Shown here: positions 7,419-14,162 of the stretch, one piece after another
Numbering within the stretch: the first letter of the stretch is position 1
Layout: each line of letters begins with the position of its first letter
NCBI GenBank assembly: GCA_030638205.1
Contig: DAOWFB010000076.1
Span: forward strand, 1 to 17,724
Origin: Thalassospiraceae bacterium
GTDB taxonomy: Bacteria > Pseudomonadota > Alphaproteobacteria > Rhodospirillales > Magnetovibrionaceae
Length of the DNA: 17,724 nucleotides
Direction: 5' to 3'
Position numbers and translations under genes: made by a program
Notes under the pieces: generated by a model
Databases searched by the model: none
What the model was told of the DNA's origin: nothing
What the model saw: only the letters and a program-made list of their open reading frames with translations

Positions 7419-8150
7419 TCAGATAACGCTAAGCATGCTTGCAACCAGTGGGTGGCGAACAACGTCAATGTCTTTTAGGCGCACCACTTCCACATCATCC
7501 ATAACCTCTAGCCGGTTTGATATATCGGCTAGGCCGGACATTCCGGGCAGCAGGTCTGTTTGGTCAGGGTCACCAGTTACAACCATGGTTGAATTCCAGC
7601 CAAGACGGGTAAGCAGCATTTTTATTTGCCCATAGGTGCAATTTTGCGCCTCATCAATTACCACAAACGCATTATTTAATGTGCGCCCGCGCATAAAGCC
7701 AACCGGGGCTATTTCTATTGTGCCGTCTTTCATCATTTTTTTAATTGAACTATTGCCCATCCTGTCTGCCAGTGCATCGAACAGGGGGCGCAAATAAGGT
7801 GCCAGCTTGTCTTCCATTTCACCGGGTAAAAAGCCAAGGCTTTCACCAGCCTCTACCGCAGGGCGGGTAAGAACAATGCGCCCGACCTTGCCTTTTTCCA
7901 GCCATTCAACTGCCTTGGCTATGGCAAGGTATGTTTTGCCAGTCCCAGCCGGCCCCATTGCCATGACAAGATTTTTTGCATCCATGGCCTCAAGAAGCAT
8001 TTTTTGATTGTCGCTTCTGGGCTTAATGGTTTTGAGGTAGCTCTGGTCGCGATTTTTTTGCGCCGCAGCCCCCAGTGGGTGCCAAACTTCATCTTCGGGG
8101 TATAGCGCGTGAACAGTTGCTTGTTTTTGGCGACGAGTTTTCTTTCCCAT
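7419..8150 (-). CDS. phoH: PhoH-family ATPase (short form)
   Basis: This 243-aa P-loop protein has Walker A GPAGTGKT at 66-73 and Walker B VVIDEAQN at 163-170. It also carries the family signatures RPAVEAGESLGFLPG and FMRGRTLNNAF and the terminal DVVRHPLVASML. It lacks the longer N-terminal region of YbeZ-type paralogues and, with its short basic start (MGKKTRRQKQ), resembles the E. coli PhoH type. The family binds and hydrolyses ATP and is linked to RNA metabolism and, in E. coli, phosphate starvation; the exact role here is unknown. AGGAGG at 8157-8162 precedes the ATG by 6 nt. The gene is preceded by a structured leader containing a terminator-like hairpin. Confidence 0.9.
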   Translation of the reverse strand: MGKKTRRQKQATVHALYPEDEVWHPLGAAAQKNRDQSYLKTIKPRSDNQKMLLEAMDAKNLVMAMGPAGTGKTYLAIAKAVEWLEKGKVGRIVLTRPAVEAGESLGFLPGEMEDKLAPYLRPLFDALADRMGNSSIKKMMKDGTIEIAPVGFMRGRTLNNAFVVIDEAQNCTYGQIKMLLTRLGWNSTMVVTGDPDQTDLLPGMSGLADISNRLEVMDDVEVVRLKDIDVVRHPLVASMLSVI

Positions 8151-8165
8151 GAGATACCTCCTAAA

Positions 8166-8351
8166 TTAATTTATTTCAGGTGTAGAAACGCAAAACGCCC
8201 CCGATGGCGGAGGCGTTGAAGTAAGGTTTAGATTTTTATTTTGGGCCGTAAAAAGGCCCGCAAGAAGGAGAGGCGACCATGTTTGGGTGCCGGTCGTGTT
8301 TTTAATTTTTATATTGGCCCGGTGCTGATCGGGGCCGGTTAGCAGAACCAT
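8166..8351 (-). CDS. Possible 61-aa leader ORF of phoH
   Basis: The ATG at 8349-8351 follows AAGGAAGGAG by 5 nt, one of the best ribosome sites in the window. The product has no recognised domain; it contains SPLLLAGLF and ends AFCVSTPEIN. The ORF runs through the terminator-like hairpin and stops 3 nt before the phoH Shine-Dalgarno sequence. That would suit translation-coupled control of phoH, as ribosomes in the ORF would melt the hairpin. It may also be a chance frame. Confidence 0.35.
   Translation of the reverse strand: MVLLTGPDQHRANIKIKNTTGTQTWSPLLLAGLFTAQNKNLNLTSTPPPSGAFCVSTPEIN
8184..8217 (-). terminator. Intrinsic terminator or attenuator in the phoH leader
   Basis: Read on the minus strand, arms 8208-8217 and 8194-8203 form a 10-bp GC-rich stem with one wobble pair and a 4-nt loop, followed by TTTTGCGTTT. 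Only about 20 bp separate it from the phoH Shine-Dalgarno sequence, which leaves no room for another promoter. phoH transcripts from upstream must therefore read through it. It could also end MFS-gene transcripts. Confidence 0.6.
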
Positions 8352-8466
8352 TGCGGCTCCTTCCTTATCCCTTAATCTTAAATATTCTATCTTAAAGGTT
8401 AGGAGGGATTGGTTAACAACTGCTTTCTGGGCAGATTTCTTTTTGTTTGAATGTGCCGAAATCTGT

Positions 8467-9678
8467 TTATAAACGGCTGTTTCTAAGGGTTCTTGCTGGG
8501 CCTTGAATTATTATAAGGGCCACCCCCGCCAGCATTATGGCCCCAATGCCCATGGCAGCGAATCCCACACCCCGGTCCAACAGCACACCCACCAGCAAGG
8601 GTGAGGCAGCAGTGGAAAGCACCGTAAAGCTGGATGAAAGGGCACGCACCGTTCCCAACCTGTGGGTGCCGTATGTGTCGGCCCAGCTAGCGGTAATAAG
8701 AACCCCGCTGGCACCCGTGGTAAGCCCGCCAAGGGCCATATAGACGGGAACCCAAAGCATGTGTGCGCCAAAGGAAACAACCCCCATGGAGGCAATTAGC
8801 GGAATAAGGAAAAACGGCAGCACCCGGCCCGGGCCTTTTTTATCAACCAAGGATCCGGTTAAAAGCGATGAAAACACCGTGGCCCCGGCAAACGCCGGAA
8901 AGCTGGATGCCAGCCATGCAATTTCCCAGCCCTTTGACTGGGCCAATGCGATTTGATGAAAGAACACCCCGGTCAAAAGAAACGGTGCCATAAGTGAGGC
9001 CGATAAAATTATGTAAAACGAGGGGTCGTGGAGAATATTTTTTTCATCATTTGATATTTCTTTTGCAGATTTTGCTTCTTCGTATTCTTGGTGGCGCTTG
9101 CTGTGACCCTTTAACAAAAATTGCGATGCGGGCAAAAATACAAATATCAATATCGCGGCAATAAACCCCCATGCATCACGCCAGCCAATATATGCAATGG
9201 CGGTAATGGCCAATATTGGAAAAACGGCTTCACCGATAGGAAAGCCAAGGCTTACAATGCTCATGGCGCGGCCACGGGTGTCTTCGAAATATCTGGCCAT
9301 GCTTACAACTGCGGTGTGGCGCAAAAGCCCTTGGCCAAAAAGGCGAAGCCCCGATAATGCCGCTATTAACACCAAAACGCTGCCGGCAATAGACATGGCG
9401 CCCGCAGCAATACCAAGGCCGATTATAACAATCGCCGCATATATCCTTAGATCAATATGATCTATTCTGCGGCCCGCCCAAATAATTACAACTGCGCTTA
9501 AAAGTGTGGCCAATGAATAAACCGCACCGAAATCACCATGGCTAAGGGAAAATTCACCCCTGATGGAATTGCTAAAAAGGGCAATAAAAAATGTTTGTCC
9601 GATATTTGCGCCAAGGGTGCAAAGAAGCCCAAAGCCCAAAAACCTGCGGTTGGTATAAATAAACTTAAACGGGGTCAT
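8467..9678 (-). CDS. Major facilitator superfamily transporter
   Basis: A 403-aa polytopic inner-membrane protein with about 12 predicted TM helices in two halves, joined by a charged cytoplasmic loop at about 190-218 (KGHSKRHQEYEEAKSAKE). MFS loop motifs are visible after helix 2 (AGRRIDHIDLR at 68-78) and in the second half (GSLVDKKGPGRV). The segment RLFGQGLLRHTAVVSMARYF at 112-131 and the nearby GFPIGEA are typical of monocarboxylate/oxalate-formate-like MFS branches, but the substrate cannot be called. The gene starts 21 bp after the stop of the DksA/TraR-type gene and is probably cotranscribed with it. The ribosome site is weak. Confidence 0.88.
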   Translation of the reverse strand: MTPFKFIYTNRRFLGFGLLCTLGANIGQTFFIALFSNSIRGEFSLSHGDFGAVYSLATLLSAVVIIWAGRRIDHIDLRIYAAIVIIGLGIAAGAMSIAGSVLVLIAALSGLRLFGQGLLRHTAVVSMARYFEDTRGRAMSIVSLGFPIGEAVFPILAITAIAYIGWRDAWGFIAAILIFVFLPASQFLLKGHSKRHQEYEEAKSAKEISNDEKNILHDPSFYIILSASLMAPFLLTGVFFHQIALAQSKGWEIAWLASSFPAFAGATVFSSLLTGSLVDKKGPGRVLPFFLIPLIASMGVVSFGAHMLWVPVYMALGGLTTGASGVLITASWADTYGTHRLGTVRALSSSFTVLSTAASPLLVGVLLDRGVGFAAMGIGAIMLAGVALIIIQGPARTLRNSRL

Positions 9679-9699
9679 TTTCTTACTAATCTTTGCTTA

Positions 9700-10050
9700 T
9701 TAATCTTTTTTGGCACAGTTCACGCAAATTGGCGTTGCCGGGTCCATTTCCAGACGCTTGGATGGGATTTCCTCATCGCACGATGCGCAAAACCCGTATT
9801 CACCTTTTTTAATCCGGCCAAGGGCCAGCTCAATGCGCTTTAATTCCGTTTCTCGCCGTCGCCCGGTTTCTAGCGCCATGGCCTGGGCCTGCATTGCATC
9901 CATTCTGGAAAGGCGCCCAACGCTGGTTTGGTCAAGCTCCACCGCTTGGCGGGCATCGGCGCTAAGTTCGTCATCGTGGATTAGCTCTTGTTTTACCAGC
10001 AAAAGCTTTTCTTTTAATTTGCTGATTTTTTTATCTGAAAGGGCGGTCAT
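9700..10050 (-). CDS. DksA/TraR-family C4 zinc-finger protein
   Basis: The 116-aa protein has a helical, charged N-terminal half (coiled-coil-like, about 8-80) and a C-terminal zinc finger with cysteines at 88, 91, 109 and 112 (CASC and CVNC) in the segment GEYGFCASCDEEIPSKRLE. That is the DksA C4-type hallmark. DksA relatives bind RNA polymerase through the secondary channel and modulate initiation; shorter relatives like this may act differently. The length is below that of E. coli DksA (151 aa). It is the first gene of a probable two-gene unit with the MFS transporter and is divergent from the CBS gene. Confidence 0.88.
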   Translation of the reverse strand: MTALSDKKISKLKEKLLLVKQELIHDDELSADARQAVELDQTSVGRLSRMDAMQAQAMALETGRRRETELKRIELALGRIKKGEYGFCASCDEEIPSKRLEMDPATPICVNCAKKD

Positions 10051-10123
10051 TTTTTGTGCCTGACATTATTTTTTAAATCCTTGAATGGGTATTATTTAAA
10101 GCCATTTGTCTTAATACTTGATT

Positions 10124-10137
10124 ATTAGTTTACTAAT
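10124..10137. promoter_or_regulatory. Palindrome in the divergent dksA-like/CBS intergenic region
   Basis: ATTAGT-TT-ACTAAT is a 14-bp inverted repeat about 75 bp upstream of the DksA/TraR-type start codon. It could be an operator. The region is AT-rich, so chance is a real alternative. Confidence 0.3.
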
Positions 10138-10185
10138 TTCGTTGATTTACAATTATTTGGTGCAATGGAATTATAGCTGATTTTA

Positions 10186-10194
10186 TGCTACAAT
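10186..10194 (+). promoter_or_regulatory. Extended -10 promoter candidate for the CBS gene
   Basis: TGCTACAAT is an extended -10 with a 5/6 hexamer, 47 bp before the ATG at 10242; the -35 is poor. A perfect TATAAT on the opposite strand at 10170-10175 could serve the divergent DksA/TraR-type gene. Confidence 0.4.
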
Positions 10195-10241
10195 ATCGCC
10201 CTTGGGGATACTTCTCGAACAATTGAAGGGAGTTCCTAAAA

Positions 10242-10679
10242 ATGATTGTAAAAACAATTTTAGATTCAAAAGACGGCGGTGTTATCACCACCGATGCAGA
10301 TGCGTCGCTGGTTGATGTTGCGCGCATGTTCAAAGAAATGGGCATTGGTTTTGCGGCTGTTGTTGAAAATGACAAAACAATCGGCTCAATCTCTGAGCGC
10401 GATATTATTAATGCTTTGGTAAAAAATGACGGCAATGTTTCGGCCCTCAAGGTGCGCGATGTTGCCTCTGCCAATGTTATAAGCTGCAATATAGATGCAC
10501 TAACTACAGAGCTAAGCGACCTGATGACCAATAAACGCACGCGCCACGTTCTTGTTATGGATAAAGGCAAGCTGGCTGGTATAATCAGCATAGGCGATTT
10601 GATTAAACACAGCCTAGATGAATGCCAGATAGATAGCGGGGCAATGCGTGAATACATCTCGGGCCAAGGTTATATGTAG
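10242..10679 (+). CDS. Two-CBS-domain protein
   Basis: The 145-aa soluble protein is made almost wholly of a tandem CBS pair (Bateman module). CBS1 spans about 8-62 (GFAAVVENDKTIGSISERD) and CBS2 about 73-128 (RHVLVMDKGKLAGIISIGDL). Such modules bind adenine nucleotides or related ligands and act as energy or redox sensors. Stand-alone versions are common in alphaproteobacteria and lack a fused enzyme, so the partner is unknown. AAGGGAG at 10226-10232 lies 9 nt before the ATG. Its stop is 7 bp from that of the convergent yaaA. Confidence 0.92.
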   Translation: MIVKTILDSKDGGVITTDADASLVDVARMFKEMGIGFAAVVENDKTIGSISERDIINALVKNDGNVSALKVRDVASANVISCNIDALTTELSDLMTNKRTRHVLVMDKGKLAGIISIGDLIKHSLDECQIDSGAMREYISGQGYM

Positions 10680-10686
10680 CCAAGCA

Positions 10687-11514
10687 TTAGCGCTTGTTTT
10701 TTGATTTATTTTTGGCGGTTTTAGATGGCGGCTGCGGCCTGGCAAAGGTTAGCTCGGCCTCGTTTGATGCCCCGGGTTGAAACTTGTACCCGCCCAGGTC
10801 AAACGATTTTATATCTTCCGGTTTTTTTATATTGTTTTCCATTATCCATCTGGCCATTGCCCCGCGTGCGCGTTTGGCAAAAAGGCCAAGGGTACGTATT
10901 TCGCCATCCTGTATTTCTTTGAACAGGGGGGTTATGACCGGAACCCCTAATTTTTTTTCGTCCAAAACTGAAAAATATTCCTTTGATGCAAGGTTTATTA
11001 CCGCCTTGGATTTCGTTTCTTTTGCTTGGGCAGCTACGGCCCTTGAAACCCTGTCGCCCCAGTACTGATAAAGGTTCTTTCCTTTTGGGGTTTCGAGCTT
11101 GGTTCCCATATCCATGCGGTAGGGTTTAATCATATCAAACGGGCTTAACACGCCATAAAGCCCCGATATTATTAAAAGCCTGTCTTGCGCCTGCTTTAGG
11201 GATTTTTTGTCCATTGTGCGTATGTCCAGGCCGATATAAGTATCGCCAGAAAACATAAACGCAGCCGGCTTTGCATCGGTTGCCGTTTCTTTGGAAGAAA
11301 AGGTCGCAAACCAGTTGGCCGCACCTTCGGCAAGTTTGGTGCTTATGTGCATTAGGCTGGCTATTTCGCTTTCGCTTTTTTCAGCCCCTATTTTTGCCAG
11401 CTTTTTTGCGTCGGCATCGAAGCGCGGTTTGGTCTTTGTAATGTCCGGGGCAATATCCGGGATTTTTTCATTATCTAGGTTAAGTTTTTTTGCCGGAGAA
11501 ATAATAACTATCAT
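10687..11514 (-). CDS. yaaA: Peroxide stress protein YaaA (DUF328/UPF0246)
   Basis: The 275-aa protein begins MIVIISPAKKLNLD and contains LYGVLSPFDMIKPYRMDMGT, NLASKEYFSVLD and RARGAMARWIM, all family signatures. E. coli YaaA (258 aa) limits intracellular free iron during hydrogen peroxide stress and protects against Fenton damage. The extra length is a lysine-rich C-terminal tail (KTAKNKSKNKR). Monocistronic by context. The ATG is preceded by AGG at 9-nt spacing. It is divergent from the hopanoid operon. Confidence 0.93.
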   Translation of the reverse strand: MIVIISPAKKLNLDNEKIPDIAPDITKTKPRFDADAKKLAKIGAEKSESEIASLMHISTKLAEGAANWFATFSSKETATDAKPAAFMFSGDTYIGLDIRTMDKKSLKQAQDRLLIISGLYGVLSPFDMIKPYRMDMGTKLETPKGKNLYQYWGDRVSRAVAAQAKETKSKAVINLASKEYFSVLDEKKLGVPVITPLFKEIQDGEIRTLGLFAKRARGAMARWIMENNIKKPEDIKSFDLGGYKFQPGASNEAELTFARPQPPSKTAKNKSKNKR

Positions 11515-11612
11515 TTTAATAAACCTGCGCTGATTCGGCCTTGGGGGTTAATAAATTGAAGCTGAAATAAGCCTGAAACATGCAATAAACACAAGCTAAA
11601 TACCGAAAAATT

Positions 11613-11630
11613 GCACTAGATAAATAGTGC
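11613..11630. promoter_or_regulatory. Inverted repeat next to the hopanoid operon promoter
   Basis: GCACTA-GATAAA-TAGTGC has perfect 6-bp arms and ends 3 bp before the proposed -35 box. The position suits an operator or activator site. Confidence 0.4.
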
Positions 11631-11633
11631 TAA

Positions 11634-11662
11634 TTGCCATTATCTGTGGAAAATACTATTAT
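11634..11662 (+). promoter_or_regulatory. Sigma-70 promoter of the mlaC/hpnM-hpnCDE operon
   Basis: TTGCCA (11634-11639) and TATTAT (11657-11662) are separated by exactly 17 bp, and each matches the consensus at 5 of 6 positions. The predicted start is near 11669, giving a leader of about 85 nt before the ATG at 11754. Confidence 0.6.
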
Positions 11663-11682
11663 TTGCTTGAGCGAAATTAGGT

Positions 11683-11712
11683 AGGCGCCTTGGTAGATTG
11701 AGCGCCTTTTTT
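11683..11712 (+). terminator. Terminator-like hairpin in the hopanoid operon leader
   Basis: AGGCGC and GCGCCT arms (11683-11688, 11702-11707) with a 13-nt loop are followed by a run of six T. It lies about 15 nt after the predicted start of transcription and 41 bp before the first ATG, with no plus-strand gene immediately upstream to terminate. It may be an attenuator or the end of a small transcript. The 6-bp stem is short for an efficient terminator. Confidence 0.5.
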
Positions 11713-11753
11713 AATGTGGTTTTAACAAAAACACAAAAGGCATAGTTCAGGTC

Positions 11754-12401
11754 ATGATTATACGCAATATTATACGCGGTTCGTTTTTTTCAATATTTCT
11801 TGTGGCGGCATTATTCTCGGCTACCGTTCCCATGGCGGCCAGCGCAGATCACAACGGCAATACAGCCCAACAATTTATTGAGGGGCTGGCCGATGAGGCA
11901 ATAGGTGCCCTCACGGATGAAAATGCGGCTCGTGAAGGCAAGATTGAGCGCTTTCGCAACCTTTTGGACCATAATTTTAATGTTCCGCTCATAGGAAAAT
12001 GGGTTATGGGCCGCCATTGGCGGGCAGCTAGTGACGTGGAAAAAGATGAATACATGCATCTTTTCGAGGATCTTATCGTAATTACCTATGTTGATCGTTT
12101 TGATCAGTACTCAGGCGAAAAAATAAATGTTGTGAACACCATTATGGACCCCGGCAAGGATGCGATTGTTTATTCTGAACTTGTCCGCCCCGGAGGAGAC
12201 GGTGTTATACGTGTTGATTGGCGGGTAAGGCAAAACGGAGATAATTACAAAATTGTTGATGTCTATGTCGAGGGAATAAGTATGGGTCAAACCCAGCGTT
12301 CGGAATTTGCATCAGTTATTAAGCAAAAGGGTGGAACGATAGAAGGTTTGCTGAAGGTTCTTCGAACCAAGGTATCGACCCTTAAACAGGCAGAGAAATA
12401 G
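11754..12401 (+). CDS. hpnM: MlaC/Ttg2D-family periplasmic lipid-binding protein, probably HpnM
   Basis: The 215-aa protein has a signal peptide (hydrophobic 10-28, cleavage probably after ASA at 31). The mature part follows the MlaC fold family: FNVPLIGKWVMGRHWRAAS, LFEDLIVITYVDRFDQYSGE, DWRVRQNGDNYKIVDVYVEG and the terminal TQRSEFASVIKQKGG block. MlaC carries phospholipid across the periplasm. The HpnM branch of the family is associated with hopanoid gene clusters, and this gene heads hpnC-hpnD-hpnE with a 23-bp gap, so HpnM is the better name. No mlaD, mlaE or mlaF is in the window. The ribosome site is unclear, as the nearest AGG is only 3 nt from the ATG. HpnM and generic MlaC cannot be told apart firmly by eye. 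Confidence 0.8.
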   Translation: MIIRNIIRGSFFSIFLVAALFSATVPMAASADHNGNTAQQFIEGLADEAIGALTDENAAREGKIERFRNLLDHNFNVPLIGKWVMGRHWRAASDVEKDEYMHLFEDLIVITYVDRFDQYSGEKINVVNTIMDPGKDAIVYSELVRPGGDGVIRVDWRVRQNGDNYKIVDVYVEGISMGQTQRSEFASVIKQKGGTIEGLLKVLRTKVSTLKQAEK

Positions 12402-12424
12402 ATTTTTCATTAGGCGATACCCAG

Positions 12425-13282
12425 ATGGCTATCAATTCAACCCCATCGGGCTTATCTGGAAAAACTGCCCGAGACGAAAATTTTCCTGTCGCGTCATTTC
12501 TTCTTCCAAAAAGAATGCGAAGTCATGTGATGGCATTTTACGCATTTGCCCGCACAGCAGATGATATTGCCGACAGTTCATCGCTAAATTCAAATGAAAA
12601 AATTTCCCAGCTTGATGCAATGGAAAACATCCTCCTTGGCGGCGGAAAAGAAGGCGATGATAATTTTCAGGTATCGCTTGCCATGCGCCAAAGCTTAAGC
12701 CAAAGCGGTGTTAGCGCAATTTATTGTCGCGACTTGTTAAAAGCCTTTCGCCAAGATGCAAATAAAAACACCTACGCATCATGGGATGAACTAATGAATT
12801 ATTGCTCGCTATCTGCCGCCCCGGTCGGGCGTTATCTTATTACTCTTTCTTCTGGAAATCCGCCAATAGATGCCCGTATTGATTTTGGTTCTTCTGATGC
12901 ATTATGTGCGGCGTTGCAGATTTTAAACCACATTCAGGATATGAAGGAAGATTACATTAAATTAGGGCGTGTTTATCTTCCCGCCGATTGGATGGCAGAA
13001 GAGGGGGTAAGCATTTCCGATCTTGACGCTACGCAAATGTCGCCAGCATTAAAAAAAGTTACCCATAGGGCCTTGGTGAAGGTTGATGGGTTGCTGGATG
13101 ATGCGGCACCGCTTGCAAAAATGCTGCAACCCGGTGCATTGGGTCGTGAAGCGGGCGGGATAAGGAAAATCGCCACTCAACTGTCTGGCAGGCTTAAAAA
13201 CAGTGACCCCGTAGCCACAAGAGTTGAGCTTGGTAAGGTGCAGTCAATTTTTTGGTTTTTGTTTGGTGCTGTCAGAGGTTAA
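12425..13282 (+). CDS. hpnC: Hydroxysqualene synthase HpnC
   Basis: A 285-aa member of the trans-isoprenyl diphosphate head-to-head synthase family. The first aspartate-rich motif is RTADDIAD at 43-50 and the second is QDMKEDYIKLGRVYLP at 171-186, with NYCSLSAAPVGRYL between them. In hopanoid producers HpnC converts presqualene diphosphate, made by HpnD, into hydroxysqualene. It is named HpnC rather than HpnD from its position first in the pair and from the ASFLLPKRMRSHVMAFYAFAR N terminus. The gene lies 23 bp after the MlaC-like gene and 10 bp before hpnD. The Shine-Dalgarno sequence is poor, so translational coupling is possible. Confidence 0.93.
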   Translation: MAINSTPSGLSGKTARDENFPVASFLLPKRMRSHVMAFYAFARTADDIADSSSLNSNEKISQLDAMENILLGGGKEGDDNFQVSLAMRQSLSQSGVSAIYCRDLLKAFRQDANKNTYASWDELMNYCSLSAAPVGRYLITLSSGNPPIDARIDFGSSDALCAALQILNHIQDMKEDYIKLGRVYLPADWMAEEGVSISDLDATQMSPALKKVTHRALVKVDGLLDDAAPLAKMLQPGALGREAGGIRKIATQLSGRLKNSDPVATRVELGKVQSIFWFLFGAVRG

Positions 13283-13292
13283 GCTATAAATT

Positions 13293-14162
13293 ATGATGAG
13301 CAATTTATACACAAAACCTAACCCGATACCGCAATTGAAAATCACCCCTCCATCATCAAGGGCCACTCCAAGCTCTTTTTATTGGGCGATGCGTATGCTG
13401 CCGCACGCTAAGCGCAACGCAATTTTTGAAGTATATTCCTTTTGTCGTGAAGTGGACGATATTGCCGACGGAACGCTTCCGGTAGGTGAAAAAATTGAAC
13501 TTCTGAATGAATGGCGGCACCGCATAGACGACATAATGGACGGAACCGAAGCGGTGAGTTTTTCTAATGGTTTTTCAAAAACCATTATTTCTTATGGTAT
13601 TGATAGAGACGATCTTTTTGCGGTTATTAACGGCATGGAGACAGACGCGGTAGAAAAAGTAACTATTGGCGATATGGATGAGCTTAATATCTATATGGAC
13701 GGGGTGGCGTCTGCTGTTGGAAAAATATCTAATAAAATATTTGGGCTCAAGGGCAGTCACGCGGATAGTCTAGCGGTAAATCTTGGTCGTGCTTTGCAGA
13801 TTACAAATATATTACGCGATATTGCCGAAGATGCATCGTTGGGGCGCACGTACATACCGCAGTCGGTGCTTAAAAAATACTCTGTTCAAAAAACCGAAGC
13901 AGATGAAATTTTAAAGGATGAAAATTTCCCCAAAGCCTTGGATTTTATGGCAACACTAGCCCAAGAATATTATCAAAAAGCCAATAGCAATCTTATGAAG
14001 TTGCCCCGTGGCCCAGCACGCCCCCCTCGCATAATGAAAGCCGTTTATGAGCGGGTTTTAGAAAAAATGATAAACAAGGGCTTGCGCTATCCATATGCGC
14101 CGATACGCATTAGTAAAATTGAAAAAATATTTATTGCCGCAAGATCGGCATTTTTCGCTTGA
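13293..14162 (+). CDS. hpnD: Presqualene diphosphate synthase HpnD
   Basis: This 289-aa paralogue of HpnC condenses two farnesyl diphosphates into presqualene diphosphate. It carries SFYWAMRMLPHAKRNAIFEVYSF, the first motif CREVDDIADG at 51-60 and the second motif NILRDIAEDASLGRTYIP at 172-189. The usual cysteine of the central Y-C-xx-VA-x-x-VG motif is a methionine here (IYMDGVASAVG at 133-143). The start is ATGATG, so translation may begin at 13293 or 13296. The stop overlaps the start of hpnE by 4 bp. Confidence 0.93.
   Translation: MMSNLYTKPNPIPQLKITPPSSRATPSSFYWAMRMLPHAKRNAIFEVYSFCREVDDIADGTLPVGEKIELLNEWRHRIDDIMDGTEAVSFSNGFSKTIISYGIDRDDLFAVINGMETDAVEKVTIGDMDELNIYMDGVASAVGKISNKIFGLKGSHADSLAVNLGRALQITNILRDIAEDASLGRTYIPQSVLKKYSVQKTEADEILKDENFPKALDFMATLAQEYYQKANSNLMKLPRGPARPPRIMKAVYERVLEKMINKGLRYPYAPIRISKIEKIFIAARSAFFA

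Larger units (their letters stand above)
8151..8466 (-). other. Leader/intergenic region upstream of phoH
   Basis: These 316 bases between the MFS stop and the phoH start hold, on the minus strand: a -10-like TAGAAT (8384-8389), a strong ribosome site (8357-8366), a possible 61-codon ORF, several short GC hairpins (for example GGGCC arms at 8244-8260), a terminator-like hairpin (8184-8217) and the phoH Shine-Dalgarno sequence. The layout suggests a regulatory leader, but no Rfam-type element is recognised. Confidence 0.4.

Noticed and set aside
8235..8262. GGGCC/GGCCC hairpin in the phoH leader as a second terminator
   Set aside because: Only a 5-bp stem and no proper T run follows on either strand.
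10133..10657. 174-codon minus-strand open frame opposite the CBS gene
   Set aside because: The CBS protein has clear domain matches and a ribosome site; the antisense product has neither.
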